A program made the position numbers and the translations under genes. The notes beneath the pieces are model-generated. The model was not told where the DNA came from. It did no database searches and saw nothing but the letters and a program-made list of their open reading frames with translations. Shown in pieces: positions 1 to 5,972 of a stretch of DNA of 5,997 nt. The stretch is from Promethearchaeota archaeon. Its GTDB lineage: Archaea > Asgardarchaeota > Lokiarchaeia > Sigyniarchaeales > SOKP01. How positions within the stretch are numbered: position 1 is the first letter of the stretch; each line of letters opens with the position of its first letter. Where the stretch lies: positions 1 to 5,997 of the forward strand of contig SDNM01000108.1 of NCBI GenBank assembly GCA_004524385.1, read 5' to 3'.

Positions 1-834
1 ACAATTTCTTCAAATATTATCGTTAAGGATAAAATAAGGAAAGAAACGTCATCTGGGAGTGATTGGCAATCAAAAAGAAGTTTAAAAGAAATTAACGCCT
101 TAAAAATTGCTAAAAATGCATTAGAAGATGCTAAACGAAATTTAAATCGCATTAAAATAAAAAATATGAAAGTTCCGTTAATATTAACTCCCAAAGGTAC
201 AATTAGATTTATTTTAAGTCCAATTGCTTCAGCCGTAAATGGAGAAACTTTCCAATATAAGAGAAGTTTTCTTATTGGCAAAAGAAATGAAATTATTGGG
301 TCAGATTATTTAAATATTGATGATAATGCCTTAATTGATGGACTATCCGGTTCAGCTCAATTTGATGGTGAAGGTGTTCCTTGTAAAAACAAAAAAATTA
401 TAGAAAACGGCAAATTTCTTCAATTAATTCATAATAGCTATACAGCAGGAAAAGAAGGAATTGAAAGTACGGGTAATGCTTCTCGAAGTTCGTATAGTTC
501 AGTCCCTTCAATCGGCGTTTCTAATTTTATTCTGAAAAAAGGCGATCATACTAAAGATGAAATCATAAAAGATGTTAAAGAGGGAATAATTTTAGATTAT
601 ACAGGTGATTCTCCAAATATAACAACGGGAGACTTTTCAGGATTAATACTTCACGGCAATATAGTTAAAAACGGAGAAATAAAGGAATCGTTAAATGAAA
701 CTATGTTCGGGATAAATCTTTTGGATCTTTTTAAAAATATTGACGCTGTTTCTAAAGAATTTAATATTTATGGGGGGTATCAAGCCCCTTTTGTAAGAAT
801 CAAGGAAGTAAGAATTATTGGATCAGCAAATTAA
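1..834 (+). CDS. pmbA: TldE/PmbA family protein, C-terminal part (5' end outside window)
   Basis: The frame is open from base 1 to the TAA at 832-834 (277 codons), so the gene starts upstream of the window; the ATG at 166 is internal. Family members are about 430-450 residues, so roughly 160 are missing. The visible part begins with the end of the middle region, followed from about residue 57 by the C-terminal domain. Family hallmarks are FDGEGVP (121-127), STGNASR (156-162), N175 with a nearby G, and TTGDFSG (208-214). At about residue 70-80, where TldD carries its HExxxH zinc site, this protein has LSPIASAVNG and no histidine, which indicates the non-catalytic TldE/PmbA subunit. In this family TldD and TldE form a cytoplasmic metalloprotease that degrades unfolded or modified peptides; a tldD gene would be expected upstream, but that is inference. 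The gene converges with the minus-strand gene ending at 851, leaving 16 bp, and no T-run terminator is visible between them. Confidence 0.9.
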   Translation, partial: TISSNIIVKDKIRKETSSGSDWQSKRSLKEINALKIAKNALEDAKRNLNRIKIKNMKVPLILTPKGTIRFILSPIASAVNGETFQYKRSFLIGKRNEIIGSDYLNIDDNALIDGLSGSAQFDGEGVPCKNKKIIENGKFLQLIHNSYTAGKEGIESTGNASRSSYSSVPSIGVSNFILKKGDHTKDEIIKDVKEGIILDYTGDSPNITTGDFSGLILHGNIVKNGEIKESLNETMFGINLLDLFKNIDAVSKEFNIYGGYQAPFVRIKEVRIIGSAN

Positions 835-850
835 ACTACGATCCAAGATA

Positions 851-1417
851 TTAAGAAATAATTGTTAAACGCAACCATAAGATATCGTAGAATTTTCTCT
901 CACTGTCAGTATATTCCCATAATTCCACAATTATAATTTTATCTGTTCCATTTTCAGGAAAAGACACGCTCAATTCATCAGATTCCCAGTCCTCGTTTGG
1001 TTTTAAAGTTTCTTTATCTGTTGAATAAAGATATTCTGCGTTCTGTGATCCATCTGAGCTTACCTCAGTTTCACTATCTCCTCTATAAACTCTAACTTTA
1101 AATGTGAAATCACCACTTAATAAACTTGCCTTCCATTCAACAGTAACATAAAATTGGATTTCTTGGTTAACGTATGCAACCGTTGGATAGTCTTCTGCTT
1201 CTTTACGATGGTTAAGAATTCCAAAACCCACATAGTCCTCTTCTTGTGAGAAATTAAAATACCAAATATAATAAATAATAAAGCCAGAAACAATTACTAT
1301 ACCCATTAATAAACTAACTTTAAGGATTTTTTGAAATCGTATATTTTCAATCCGTAATTCGGCTTTTTCTTGTTCTTTACGTTTATTTGGTTTGCTCAAT
1401 ATCCTTAAACCACGCAA
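851..1417 (-). CDS. Single-pass membrane protein with DUF1616-like outer domain
   Basis: This is a 188-residue frame using TTG at 1415-1417. It has a basic, charged N-terminus (residues 1-30), one hydrophobic helix (about 32-54), then a hydrophilic beta-rich domain. The charge pattern predicts N-inside, C-outside. GFGILN (64-69) followed by KEAEDYPT (72-79) and a VNQEIQFYVTVE strand resembles the conserved segment of DUF1616, an archaeal family of unknown function whose full members usually have several more membrane helices; this would be a one-helix version. Possible N-glycosylation sequons are N55-F-S and N156-G-T. The frame has a stop at 1427-1429, so the start must lie between there and the helix; candidates are TTG at 1417 and TTG at 1399 (preceded closely by AAGGA). 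The first ATG is residue 38, inside the helix, and is unlikely. The gene overlaps the upstream SDR gene by 35 bp (or 17 bp), suggesting one transcript and coupled translation. A role in surface polysaccharide or glycoprotein is inferred from context only. Confidence 0.65.
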   Translation of the reverse strand: MRGLRILSKPNKRKEQEKAELRIENIRFQKILKVSLLMGIVIVSGFIIYYIWYFNFSQEEDYVGFGILNHRKEAEDYPTVAYVNQEIQFYVTVEWKASLLSGDFTFKVRVYRGDSETEVSSDGSQNAEYLYSTDKETLKPNEDWESDELSVSFPENGTDKIIIVELWEYTDSERKFYDILWLRLTIIS

Positions 1418-2453
1418 TGGTTTTTTTTAAACCCTCTTCTGTTGAAGTTGTTGGTTGCCAATTTAGAATATTTCTTGCCTTTTTTAACACTGGACACCTT
1501 CTAACCGGATCATCAATAGGCAGTGGATGATGTGTTATTTTCGAATTTGAATTTGTTATATCAATTATTAATTTTGCTAATTCAAGAATTGTGAGTTCTT
1601 TATCATTTCCTAGATTTATAACCTCTCCAATTGCTTCATCCTTATAGACTGCCTTTAATATACCCTCAATTTCATCCACAACATAAGTAAAAGAACGTGT
1701 CTGGGACCCATCGCCAAATACAGTTATATCTTCATCGTTTAAAGCTTGATGTATAAAATTTGGAATAACTCTCCCAAATTCAGCTCCATATCGAATGCGT
1801 GGACCAGATGTGTTAAAAATCCTGATAATTTTTGTTCTTAAATTATGTTCAAGTTCGTAAGCTTTTATAAAAGCTTCTCCAGCTCTTTTTGATTCATCGT
1901 AACAACTGCGGGGACCTACAGGATTCACATGTCCAAAATAATCCTCAGATGTAGGAACTACTTCTTTTGGAGGATTTCCATAAATCTCTGATGTGCTCGT
2001 GTAGAAGAATATAGAATTATGTTTCTTAGCGACATTTAATGCGATCATTGTCCCAAGCGTATTACTTTTAAGAATCGATATTGGGTATTGTTGGAATTCA
2101 AAAGGCGATGCCCTGCTTGCCATATGCATAACGATATCAATTTTCTTAATATCTCCTATACAAACTCCACGTGGATGATGAGTCAAACCAAAATAAATTG
2201 GCTTAGAAATATCGTGATTTAGAAATCGAAAATTTTCTTTTTCCATTAAATGAGATATATTTTCATAGCGTCCAGATGATAAATTATCCAAACAGATACA
2301 ATACGCTCCTTGCTTAACTAAAACATCACAAACCCATGAGCCGAGAAATCCAGCTCCCCCTGTCATTAAAATTATTTTATTTTTAAAGGATATATTATCG
2401 TTCTCAATTCTTTTTATAATTTCTTGAATATCATCATTAATATTATAGCTCAT
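1383..2453 (-). CDS. uxs: UDP-glucuronate decarboxylase-like SDR (UDP-xylose synthase family)
   Basis: This is a 356-residue extended short-chain dehydrogenase/reductase, probably cytoplasmic. The NAD-binding Rossmann motif is TGGAGFLGS (31-39), with acidic D56 of LDNLSSG at the end of strand 2. The active site shows TSTSEIYG (152-159), with the Ser/Thr-Glu typical of the decarboxylase branch, and Y185-x3-K189 within GPRSCYDESKR (180-190). Further family blocks are RIFNTSGPR (211-219), GDGSQTRSF (247-255) and LPIDDPVRR (311-319). The SCYDESKR and NPVGPR blocks fit UXS much better than dTDP-glucose 4,6-dehydratase or GalE. Expected reaction: UDP-glucuronate to UDP-xylose plus CO2 through a bound NAD-linked 4-keto intermediate. 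Residues about 85-105 look like extra sequence compared with the UXS proteins I know. The ATG at 2451-2453 gives a sensible N-terminus, with no clear Shine-Dalgarno ahead of it. It is the first gene of a probable pair with the membrane protein gene it overlaps. A related sugar-nucleotide epimerase or decarboxylase with another substrate cannot be excluded. Confidence 0.85.
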   Translation of the reverse strand: MSYNINDDIQEIIKRIENDNISFKNKIILMTGGAGFLGSWVCDVLVKQGAYCICLDNLSSGRYENISHLMEKENFRFLNHDISKPIYFGLTHHPRGVCIGDIKKIDIVMHMASRASPFEFQQYPISILKSNTLGTMIALNVAKKHNSIFFYTSTSEIYGNPPKEVVPTSEDYFGHVNPVGPRSCYDESKRAGEAFIKAYELEHNLRTKIIRIFNTSGPRIRYGAEFGRVIPNFIHQALNDEDITVFGDGSQTRSFTYVVDEIEGILKAVYKDEAIGEVINLGNDKELTILELAKLIIDITNSNSKITHHPLPIDDPVRRCPVLKKARNILNWQPTTSTEEGLKKTIAWFKDIEQTK

Positions 2454-2546
2454 TTCAACAACGACTATTATAAGTTTTTTTAATGATTTTTATTTGTAAA
2501 ATTTTCTTTAAGATTTATTCTTTTTTAAAAAATATAGGAATTTACA

Positions 2547-2554
2547 GATATAAG
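2547..2554 (-). promoter_or_regulatory. Possible TATA box for the UXS-like gene
   Basis: On the minus strand this reads CTTATATC, preceded by AA. It lies about 95 nt before the ATG at 2453 and would give a leader of about 70 nt. A similar AAACTTATAAT sequence sits nearer, at 2467-2474, but a start 25 nt downstream of it would fall inside the reading frame. The whole intergenic region is very AT-rich, so chance matches are likely. Confidence 0.25.
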
Positions 2555-2570
2555 TTTATCTTAGGAAGGT

Positions 2571-2608
2571 AAAAAATATGCAAATATTTAAAAAAAGCTA
2601 TTAAAAAA
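2571..2608 (-). terminator. Oligo-T terminator after the small GTPase gene
   Basis: Read on the minus strand, the bases just after the GTPase stop codon contain three T-runs: T6 (2603-2608), T7 (2590-2596) and T6 (2571-2576), spaced by short A-rich stretches. Clustered T-runs on the non-template strand, without a need for a hairpin, are the usual archaeal intrinsic terminator. Placement immediately downstream of the stop supports the call. Confidence 0.6.
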
Positions 2609-2609
2609 T

Positions 2610-3215
2610 TTAAAACCGTTTTGTCCCACAATATTGGCAAAATTTTAATTCAATTGGATAATGCTTCCCGCAATTGGAGCATTTTATTAGAGAATTTTTA
2701 AGAATCTGTTCTCCTAACATCTTAAAAGCATTTTCTACATTTTCTCCAGTTTTTGCCGAAGTAGACATGATTTCTCCTTCAAAGTTATATTGATTAAAAA
2801 CCTCCATCGCATCTTCTCTCGACACTTCCCTTTGGTCTTCCAAATCTATTTTATGCTCTAATAATATTTTCGTCCTTGGAGGATTTTGAACATTATCTAT
2901 GATATTTATCCAATTGTGAAGATCTTCCAATGAATCTTTATTTGTAATATCGTAAAGCATTAATGCCCCGGATGCACCAGAAACATAAGAAGGAAAAAGA
3001 ATACGGAACTTTTTTTCCCCCCCGAAATCCCAAAGATTTAAGAGAATATCGATTGAACTTCCATCGTCCGTGTTCACAGCAACTTTTTTGGTCTCAAAAT
3101 CTACGCCTATGGTAGATAGTGTACTTTTATCAAATTTACCTGTTGCATATCGGCGAAGGAGGGAAGTTTTTCCCGCGTTTTTGGCTCCCGCAATGACAAC
3201 CTTAAATTTAATCAT
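2610..3215 (-). CDS. Ras/Rab-like small GTPase with C-terminal zinc ribbon
   Basis: This is a 201-residue Ras-superfamily GTPase. G1/P-loop: GAKNAGKTS (10-18). G2: T35 in TIGVDF, a Rab-like switch I. G3: WDFGGE (62-67), with D63 and G66 conserved but Glu67 where Ras and Rab have the catalytic Gln. G4: HKID (121-124), with His in place of the Asn of NKxD. G5: TSAK (152-155). After the domain (about residue 172) comes a short zinc ribbon, C179-x2-C182 and C193-x2-C196, ending KRF. There is no signal peptide, membrane helix or CaaX/Cys-Cys prenylation tail, so membrane attachment of the eukaryotic type is not expected. Asgard archaea carry many such GTPases; their cellular roles are largely unknown. 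The ATG at 3213-3215 is chosen because the P-loop then falls at residue 10, as in Ras/Rab; no Shine-Dalgarno is visible, fitting a leaderless or short-leader message. The gene follows hef at 70 bp but seems to have its own promoter and terminator. Confidence 0.95.
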   Translation of the reverse strand: MIKFKVVIAGAKNAGKTSLLRRYATGKFDKSTLSTIGVDFETKKVAVNTDDGSSIDILLNLWDFGGEKKFRILFPSYVSGASGALMLYDITNKDSLEDLHNWINIIDNVQNPPRTKILLEHKIDLEDQREVSREDAMEVFNQYNFEGEIMSTSAKTGENVENAFKMLGEQILKNSLIKCSNCGKHYPIELKFCQYCGTKRF

Positions 3216-3242
3216 TTGAAAGATTAATTTGATTCTAATTCA

Positions 3243-3248
3243 ATTATA
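3243..3248 (-). promoter_or_regulatory. Possible TATA box for the GTPase gene
   Basis: On the minus strand the sequence reads AATATAATTG, with TATAAT centred about 30 nt before the ATG at 3215. That spacing would start transcription a few bases from the ATG and agrees with the missing Shine-Dalgarno. The region between the hef stop and this gene is entirely AT-rich, so the match is only suggestive. Confidence 0.35.
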
Positions 3249-3285
3249 TTATTATTAATTAAGATGGTTAATAATATTTACTGAT

Positions 3286-5634
3286 TTACGATTTATGTTG
3301 GTATTTCCATCTTGCTATTTTATATATCTCTTGAGCAATTTTTTTACCGATGTTTTCAACTTTCATTAATTCTCCAATGTCAGAATTAACTATATTTTTT
3401 AGAGTTTTTAACTCACGCAGTAAATTTTTAGCTCTTAAAGAATTCACACCGGGAATTCCAGCAACGATATATTCTAATAAATGAGAAAATTCAATTGGGG
3501 CTTTATCAAATCGTAATTTAATGTTACTTTTTGATACAGATTGCTCTTTTTTAGCTAGTTGATATAAAAACATCGCGGTTTCTGTAGAATTTTTTGTCTT
3601 ATAAATCATTATCCCTAAATTAAGGATAATTGAAGTTATTGCTCCATAAAGAGCATTCTCGTTGATGTTTGAATTTAAAAAAGGATCTCCTTCTAAAATT
3701 AAAATAGGTCTCTCAAAATTATTTTTTAATTCTATTAATTCGTTAAATAACCTTCCATCTTTTAAAGAATCATTAAAATCTTGAGATGCTTTTCTTTCAA
3801 TACCAACCCTATTCGAAATTATGTAATCGGCTACGGCTAACTGTTCTAATTTTAAATTTATTCCAATTAACGATAAATTTCGAACAACGGGGGATGAAGT
3901 TTCTCGGTTATCACATATGATCCTAAATTCATTGGCATCATCGATTCTAGTTATTGAAATGTGCTCTTTTTCTTGTACTTCTCTTTTTTCATTCTTCTTT
4001 TCTTTTTCTTCAGAAATAAAATCTAAAAGATTAGGTTGTCCCGATTTAATTTGATTTTCAGATTCTTTCATTTTCTTTAAACTTTCATTCATATTTTTTT
4101 CTTTTCTTTTTTCAGCCCAATAATATCCTTCGTCCCTTGTATCTTTGGCCATTAATATGAAAACCTTACCTTCTTTCTTTCTTCCTGTGCGACCACGACG
4201 TTGTATGGAACGTATCGCACTAGGCACAACATCATAAAAAACAACTAAGTCGCATTCTGCGATATCAAGTCCTTCTTCAGCCACGCTCGTCCCTATCAAT
4301 GTGTTATAAATACCTTCTTTGAATTCTTCCAACAATTTTATTTGTTCCTTTTGGGTCAAACCTTTGTCCGAACCTTTATTTGCTTGTCCAACGAATTTAT
4401 GAGCTTTAATTAACTTATCATTTTCAAAAAAACGCACTATATTATTTACTGAATCTCTAAAATGACAAAATACTAATATTCTTGATTCTTTATTATCTTT
4501 CAATTGATTAGACAATATCTCTTTTAACTTTCCTAATTTTGGATGAATTATTCCTTCAGATAAGAACTTATATGTTAACTGCTTTACGTGCTTGAAATCT
4601 TCATCGAAAAATAATTCTTTTAATGATTTGTTGGCAGTATTTTTCTTTATCTTTTCTTCATTCTTTTCGATATAATCCTTTAATGCGTTAATTCCTTGAG
4701 TTTCAATTAGTTCTAACATATGGGATATTCTAATTGCATTTGCCTGCAATTTTTTAGCGTAAAACATTTGGAATTTTTCATTGGTATCCCGTGTCGCAGA
4801 AATTTTACCGTTAATTATTCTATTTAGCTTTAACAAATCTTTTCTGGTGATTTTATTAATATCATAGGATTCCAATAATTCGTTTTGTTTTAACCATTTA
4901 TAAAGTTCTTTTAATTTTTCTGTCAGTATTTTTTTTATATCTAAAAATTCTTTTGGAAGCTTAATTTTAACCCATTCATTATCTACATTATGAATATATG
5001 GTTTCACATCTAAGTCTTTTTCAGTTCTAACTTCTACATGATCGATGTATAGATTAGTCTTAATCTCATTAATCTTCTCCTCTGTAGAACCAGGACTTGC
5101 CGTGAGACCTAATATTTGGGGAAAATTTGATTCTTCTAAATATTTTTTGGCAATAAAACAATACGCATAATCTCCTACTGCTCTATGACATTCATCGAAT
5201 ATGATTAATGATATCTCTTTAATTGAATAAAGATTTGATATAATATCATTTTGAAGTACTTGAGGTGTCATAAAAGCAATTTCTAAATTGTCCCATATTT
5301 TCTTCCTTTTTTCGGGTACGATTGATCCCGTAATGGGTTTTAACGATTCTGGTGGAAGTAGAGTAAATTCTAAAAATGATTTATAATGTTGTTCTACTAA
5401 TGGTTTTGTTGGCGCCAAAAAAACAACTTTAGAATTTGATTTTTCTGTTAATCTATGCACAGCTAGCATAAGAGCTATGATGGTTTTACCCAAACCCGTG
5501 GGAATTACGACTAAACAATTACAATTTAAGCATTTAATAAATATTTTTTCTTGATATGCTCTCCTTATAATTAAATCTTTCCTAATTAACGGATGAGTAA
5601 TAAATTCTTTAGCTTTCGATAATGAAATCACCAT
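3286..5634 (-). CDS. hef: Hef: SF2 helicase fused to XPF-type nuclease (FANCM/XPF-like)
   Basis: This 782-residue protein has the full Hef layout and normal family length. Helicase part: Walker A PTGLGKT (45-51), motif Ia APTKPLVEQH (74-83), TPQVLQ (123-128), motif II DECH (147-150), motif III TAS (178-180), a helical insert (about 225-360), motif IV ILVFCHFRDS (386-395), motif V VAEEGLDIAE (451-460) and motif VI QRRGRTGR (478-485). A charged Lys/Glu-rich linker follows (about 500-560), containing QPNLLDFI (533-540), a good PCNA-interacting (PIP) box. The XPF nuclease part has DNRE (575-578), D603 and ERKx3D (E613, R614, K615, D619), but the usual GD is AD (602-603). Two helix-hairpin-helix units end the protein (about 722-740 and 757-775). 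Hef processes stalled replication forks and branched DNA: the helicase remodels forks and the dimeric nuclease cuts near the junction. The ATG at 5632-5634 has AAAGGA 10 nt upstream and a TATA box beyond it. Transcribed divergently from the tRNA. Confidence 0.96.
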   Translation of the reverse strand: MVISLSKAKEFITHPLIRKDLIIRRAYQEKIFIKCLNCNCLVVIPTGLGKTIIALMLAVHRLTEKSNSKVVFLAPTKPLVEQHYKSFLEFTLLPPESLKPITGSIVPEKRKKIWDNLEIAFMTPQVLQNDIISNLYSIKEISLIIFDECHRAVGDYAYCFIAKKYLEESNFPQILGLTASPGSTEEKINEIKTNLYIDHVEVRTEKDLDVKPYIHNVDNEWVKIKLPKEFLDIKKILTEKLKELYKWLKQNELLESYDINKITRKDLLKLNRIINGKISATRDTNEKFQMFYAKKLQANAIRISHMLELIETQGINALKDYIEKNEEKIKKNTANKSLKELFFDEDFKHVKQLTYKFLSEGIIHPKLGKLKEILSNQLKDNKESRILVFCHFRDSVNNIVRFFENDKLIKAHKFVGQANKGSDKGLTQKEQIKLLEEFKEGIYNTLIGTSVAEEGLDIAECDLVVFYDVVPSAIRSIQRRGRTGRKKEGKVFILMAKDTRDEGYYWAEKRKEKNMNESLKKMKESENQIKSGQPNLLDFISEEKEKKNEKREVQEKEHISITRIDDANEFRIICDNRETSSPVVRNLSLIGINLKLEQLAVADYIISNRVGIERKASQDFNDSLKDGRLFNELIELKNNFERPILILEGDPFLNSNINENALYGAITSIILNLGIMIYKTKNSTETAMFLYQLAKKEQSVSKSNIKLRFDKAPIEFSHLLEYIVAGIPGVNSLRAKNLLRELKTLKNIVNSDIGELMKVENIGKKIAQEIYKIARWKYQHKS

Positions 5635-5644
5635 TAACCATAAT

Positions 5645-5650
5645 TCCTTT
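5645..5650 (-). promoter_or_regulatory. Ribosome binding site of hef
   Basis: On the minus strand this reads AAAGGA, 10 nt before the ATG at 5634. It is the clearest Shine-Dalgarno among the genes here and supports that start. A second ATG seven bases further upstream (in TTATGGTTAATGG) is out of frame. Confidence 0.55.
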
Positions 5651-5680
5651 GTAGCTTATTATAACATGATTCAAAGAAAT

Positions 5681-5688
5681 TATATAAA
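5681..5688 (-). promoter_or_regulatory. TATA box of hef
   Basis: On the minus strand this reads TTTATATA, the archaeal box A consensus. Its centre is about 50 nt before the hef ATG, so transcription would begin near 5659 and leave a leader of about 25 nt carrying the AAAGGA site. No strong purine-rich BRE is seen just upstream. Confidence 0.55.
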
Positions 5689-5724
5689 ATAATAGAGTCT
5701 GAAGGATCTCTTAAAATAAATTAA

Positions 5725-5749
5725 TATCATATTGATAATTAGTATCATA
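5725..5749. repeat. Two TATCATA copies, with a small inverted repeat
   Basis: TATCATA occurs at 5725-5731 and again at 5743-5749. The second copy also forms TGATA-N5-TATCA (5733-5747). The same heptamer appears in the palindrome at 5973-5988 beyond the tRNA. It lies in the divergent hef/tRNA intergenic region and could be a regulator site, but short AT-rich repeats are common by chance here. Confidence 0.3.
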
Positions 5750-5775
5750 AGAATAAATTATAATATTAAATGTGA

Positions 5776-5786
5776 AAATTTTAATT
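5776..5786 (+). promoter_or_regulatory. Possible TATA box of the tRNA gene
   Basis: AAATTTTAATT, preceded by GTGA, lies about 37 nt before the mature tRNA 5' end. This would place the start some 10 nt ahead of the tRNA, a plausible leader removed by RNase P. A closer T/A stretch (5801-5811) is too near to act as box A. Confidence 0.3.
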
Positions 5787-5817
5787 CCTATTACTCATTA
5801 ATTTTTAATATTCATTA

Positions 5818-5912
5818 GCGCGGATGGTTTAGCTTGGCGATAACGACACGCTCACACCTATCAAAAAGGGAGTAAACCGTGTAGGGCAGGGGTTCGAATC
5901 CCCTTCCGCGCA
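5818..5912 (+). tRNA. tRNA-Val(CAC) with intron
   Basis: This sequence folds into a complete cloverleaf of 75 nt after removal of a 20-nt intron. Acceptor stem: GCGCGGA (5818-5824) with TCCGCGC (5905-5911), all seven pairs, and discriminator A5912. D arm: 5827-5844, with three pairs, a T-T mismatch at 13-22, and G18G19 (5836-5837). Anticodon stem: ACACG (5846-5850) with CGTGT (5878-5882). Variable loop: five bases (5883-5887). T arm: AGGGG-TTCGAAT-CCCCT (5888-5904). The spliced anticodon loop is CTCACAC, giving anticodon CAC (5853-5855) with T33 before it, so it reads the Val codon GTG. CCA is not encoded and must be added afterwards. A73 also suits valine. Confidence 0.95.
5857..5876 (+). 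other. tRNA intron (anticodon loop, 37/38)
   Basis: Twenty nucleotides interrupt the anticodon loop after position 37. Since A5856 and A5876 are identical, excision of 5856-5875 gives the same mature tRNA. A bulge-helix-bulge-like fold is visible: CTC (5851-5853) pairs with GAG (5870-5872), and CCT (5857-5859) with AGG (5867-5869). It has a 3-nt bulge (ACA, 5854-5856) on one side and a 5-nt bulge (5873-5877) on the other, so it is a relaxed rather than strict 3-4-3 substrate for the archaeal splicing endonuclease. Confidence 0.85.
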
Positions 5913-5972
5913 CTAGTTAAAATAATGACTTAAAAAACTCTTTTATCGTATGTCAATAAAAACCAAAAAAGT

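Noticed and set aside
166..834. ATG at 166 as the start of a separate 222-residue protein.
   Set aside because: The frame stays open back to base 1, and the residues before it match the TldE/PmbA middle region, so it is an internal Met of a gene cut by the window edge.
2467..2474. CTTATAAT on the minus strand as the promoter of the UXS-like gene.
   Set aside because: Centred only 17 nt before the ATG, it would start transcription inside the coding region; no alternative start downstream keeps the NAD-binding motif comfortably intact.
2578..2604. Plus-strand mini reading frame of eight codons (MQIFKKSY) with a good AGGAAGGT site seven bases before its ATG.
   Set aside because: Far too short and falls inside the T-run terminator of the GTPase gene on the other strand; no gene follows it to make it a leader peptide, as everything downstream is on the minus strand.
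2610..5634. hef and the GTPase gene as a functional operon.
   Set aside because: They are 70 bp apart on the same strand, but the GTPase has a plausible own promoter and terminator, and no known link joins this GTPase type to fork repair.
5931..5949. ACTCTTTTATCG after the tRNA as its terminator.
   Set aside because: Only one run of four T, about 30 nt downstream of the tRNA, in DNA this AT-rich is not distinguishable from background.
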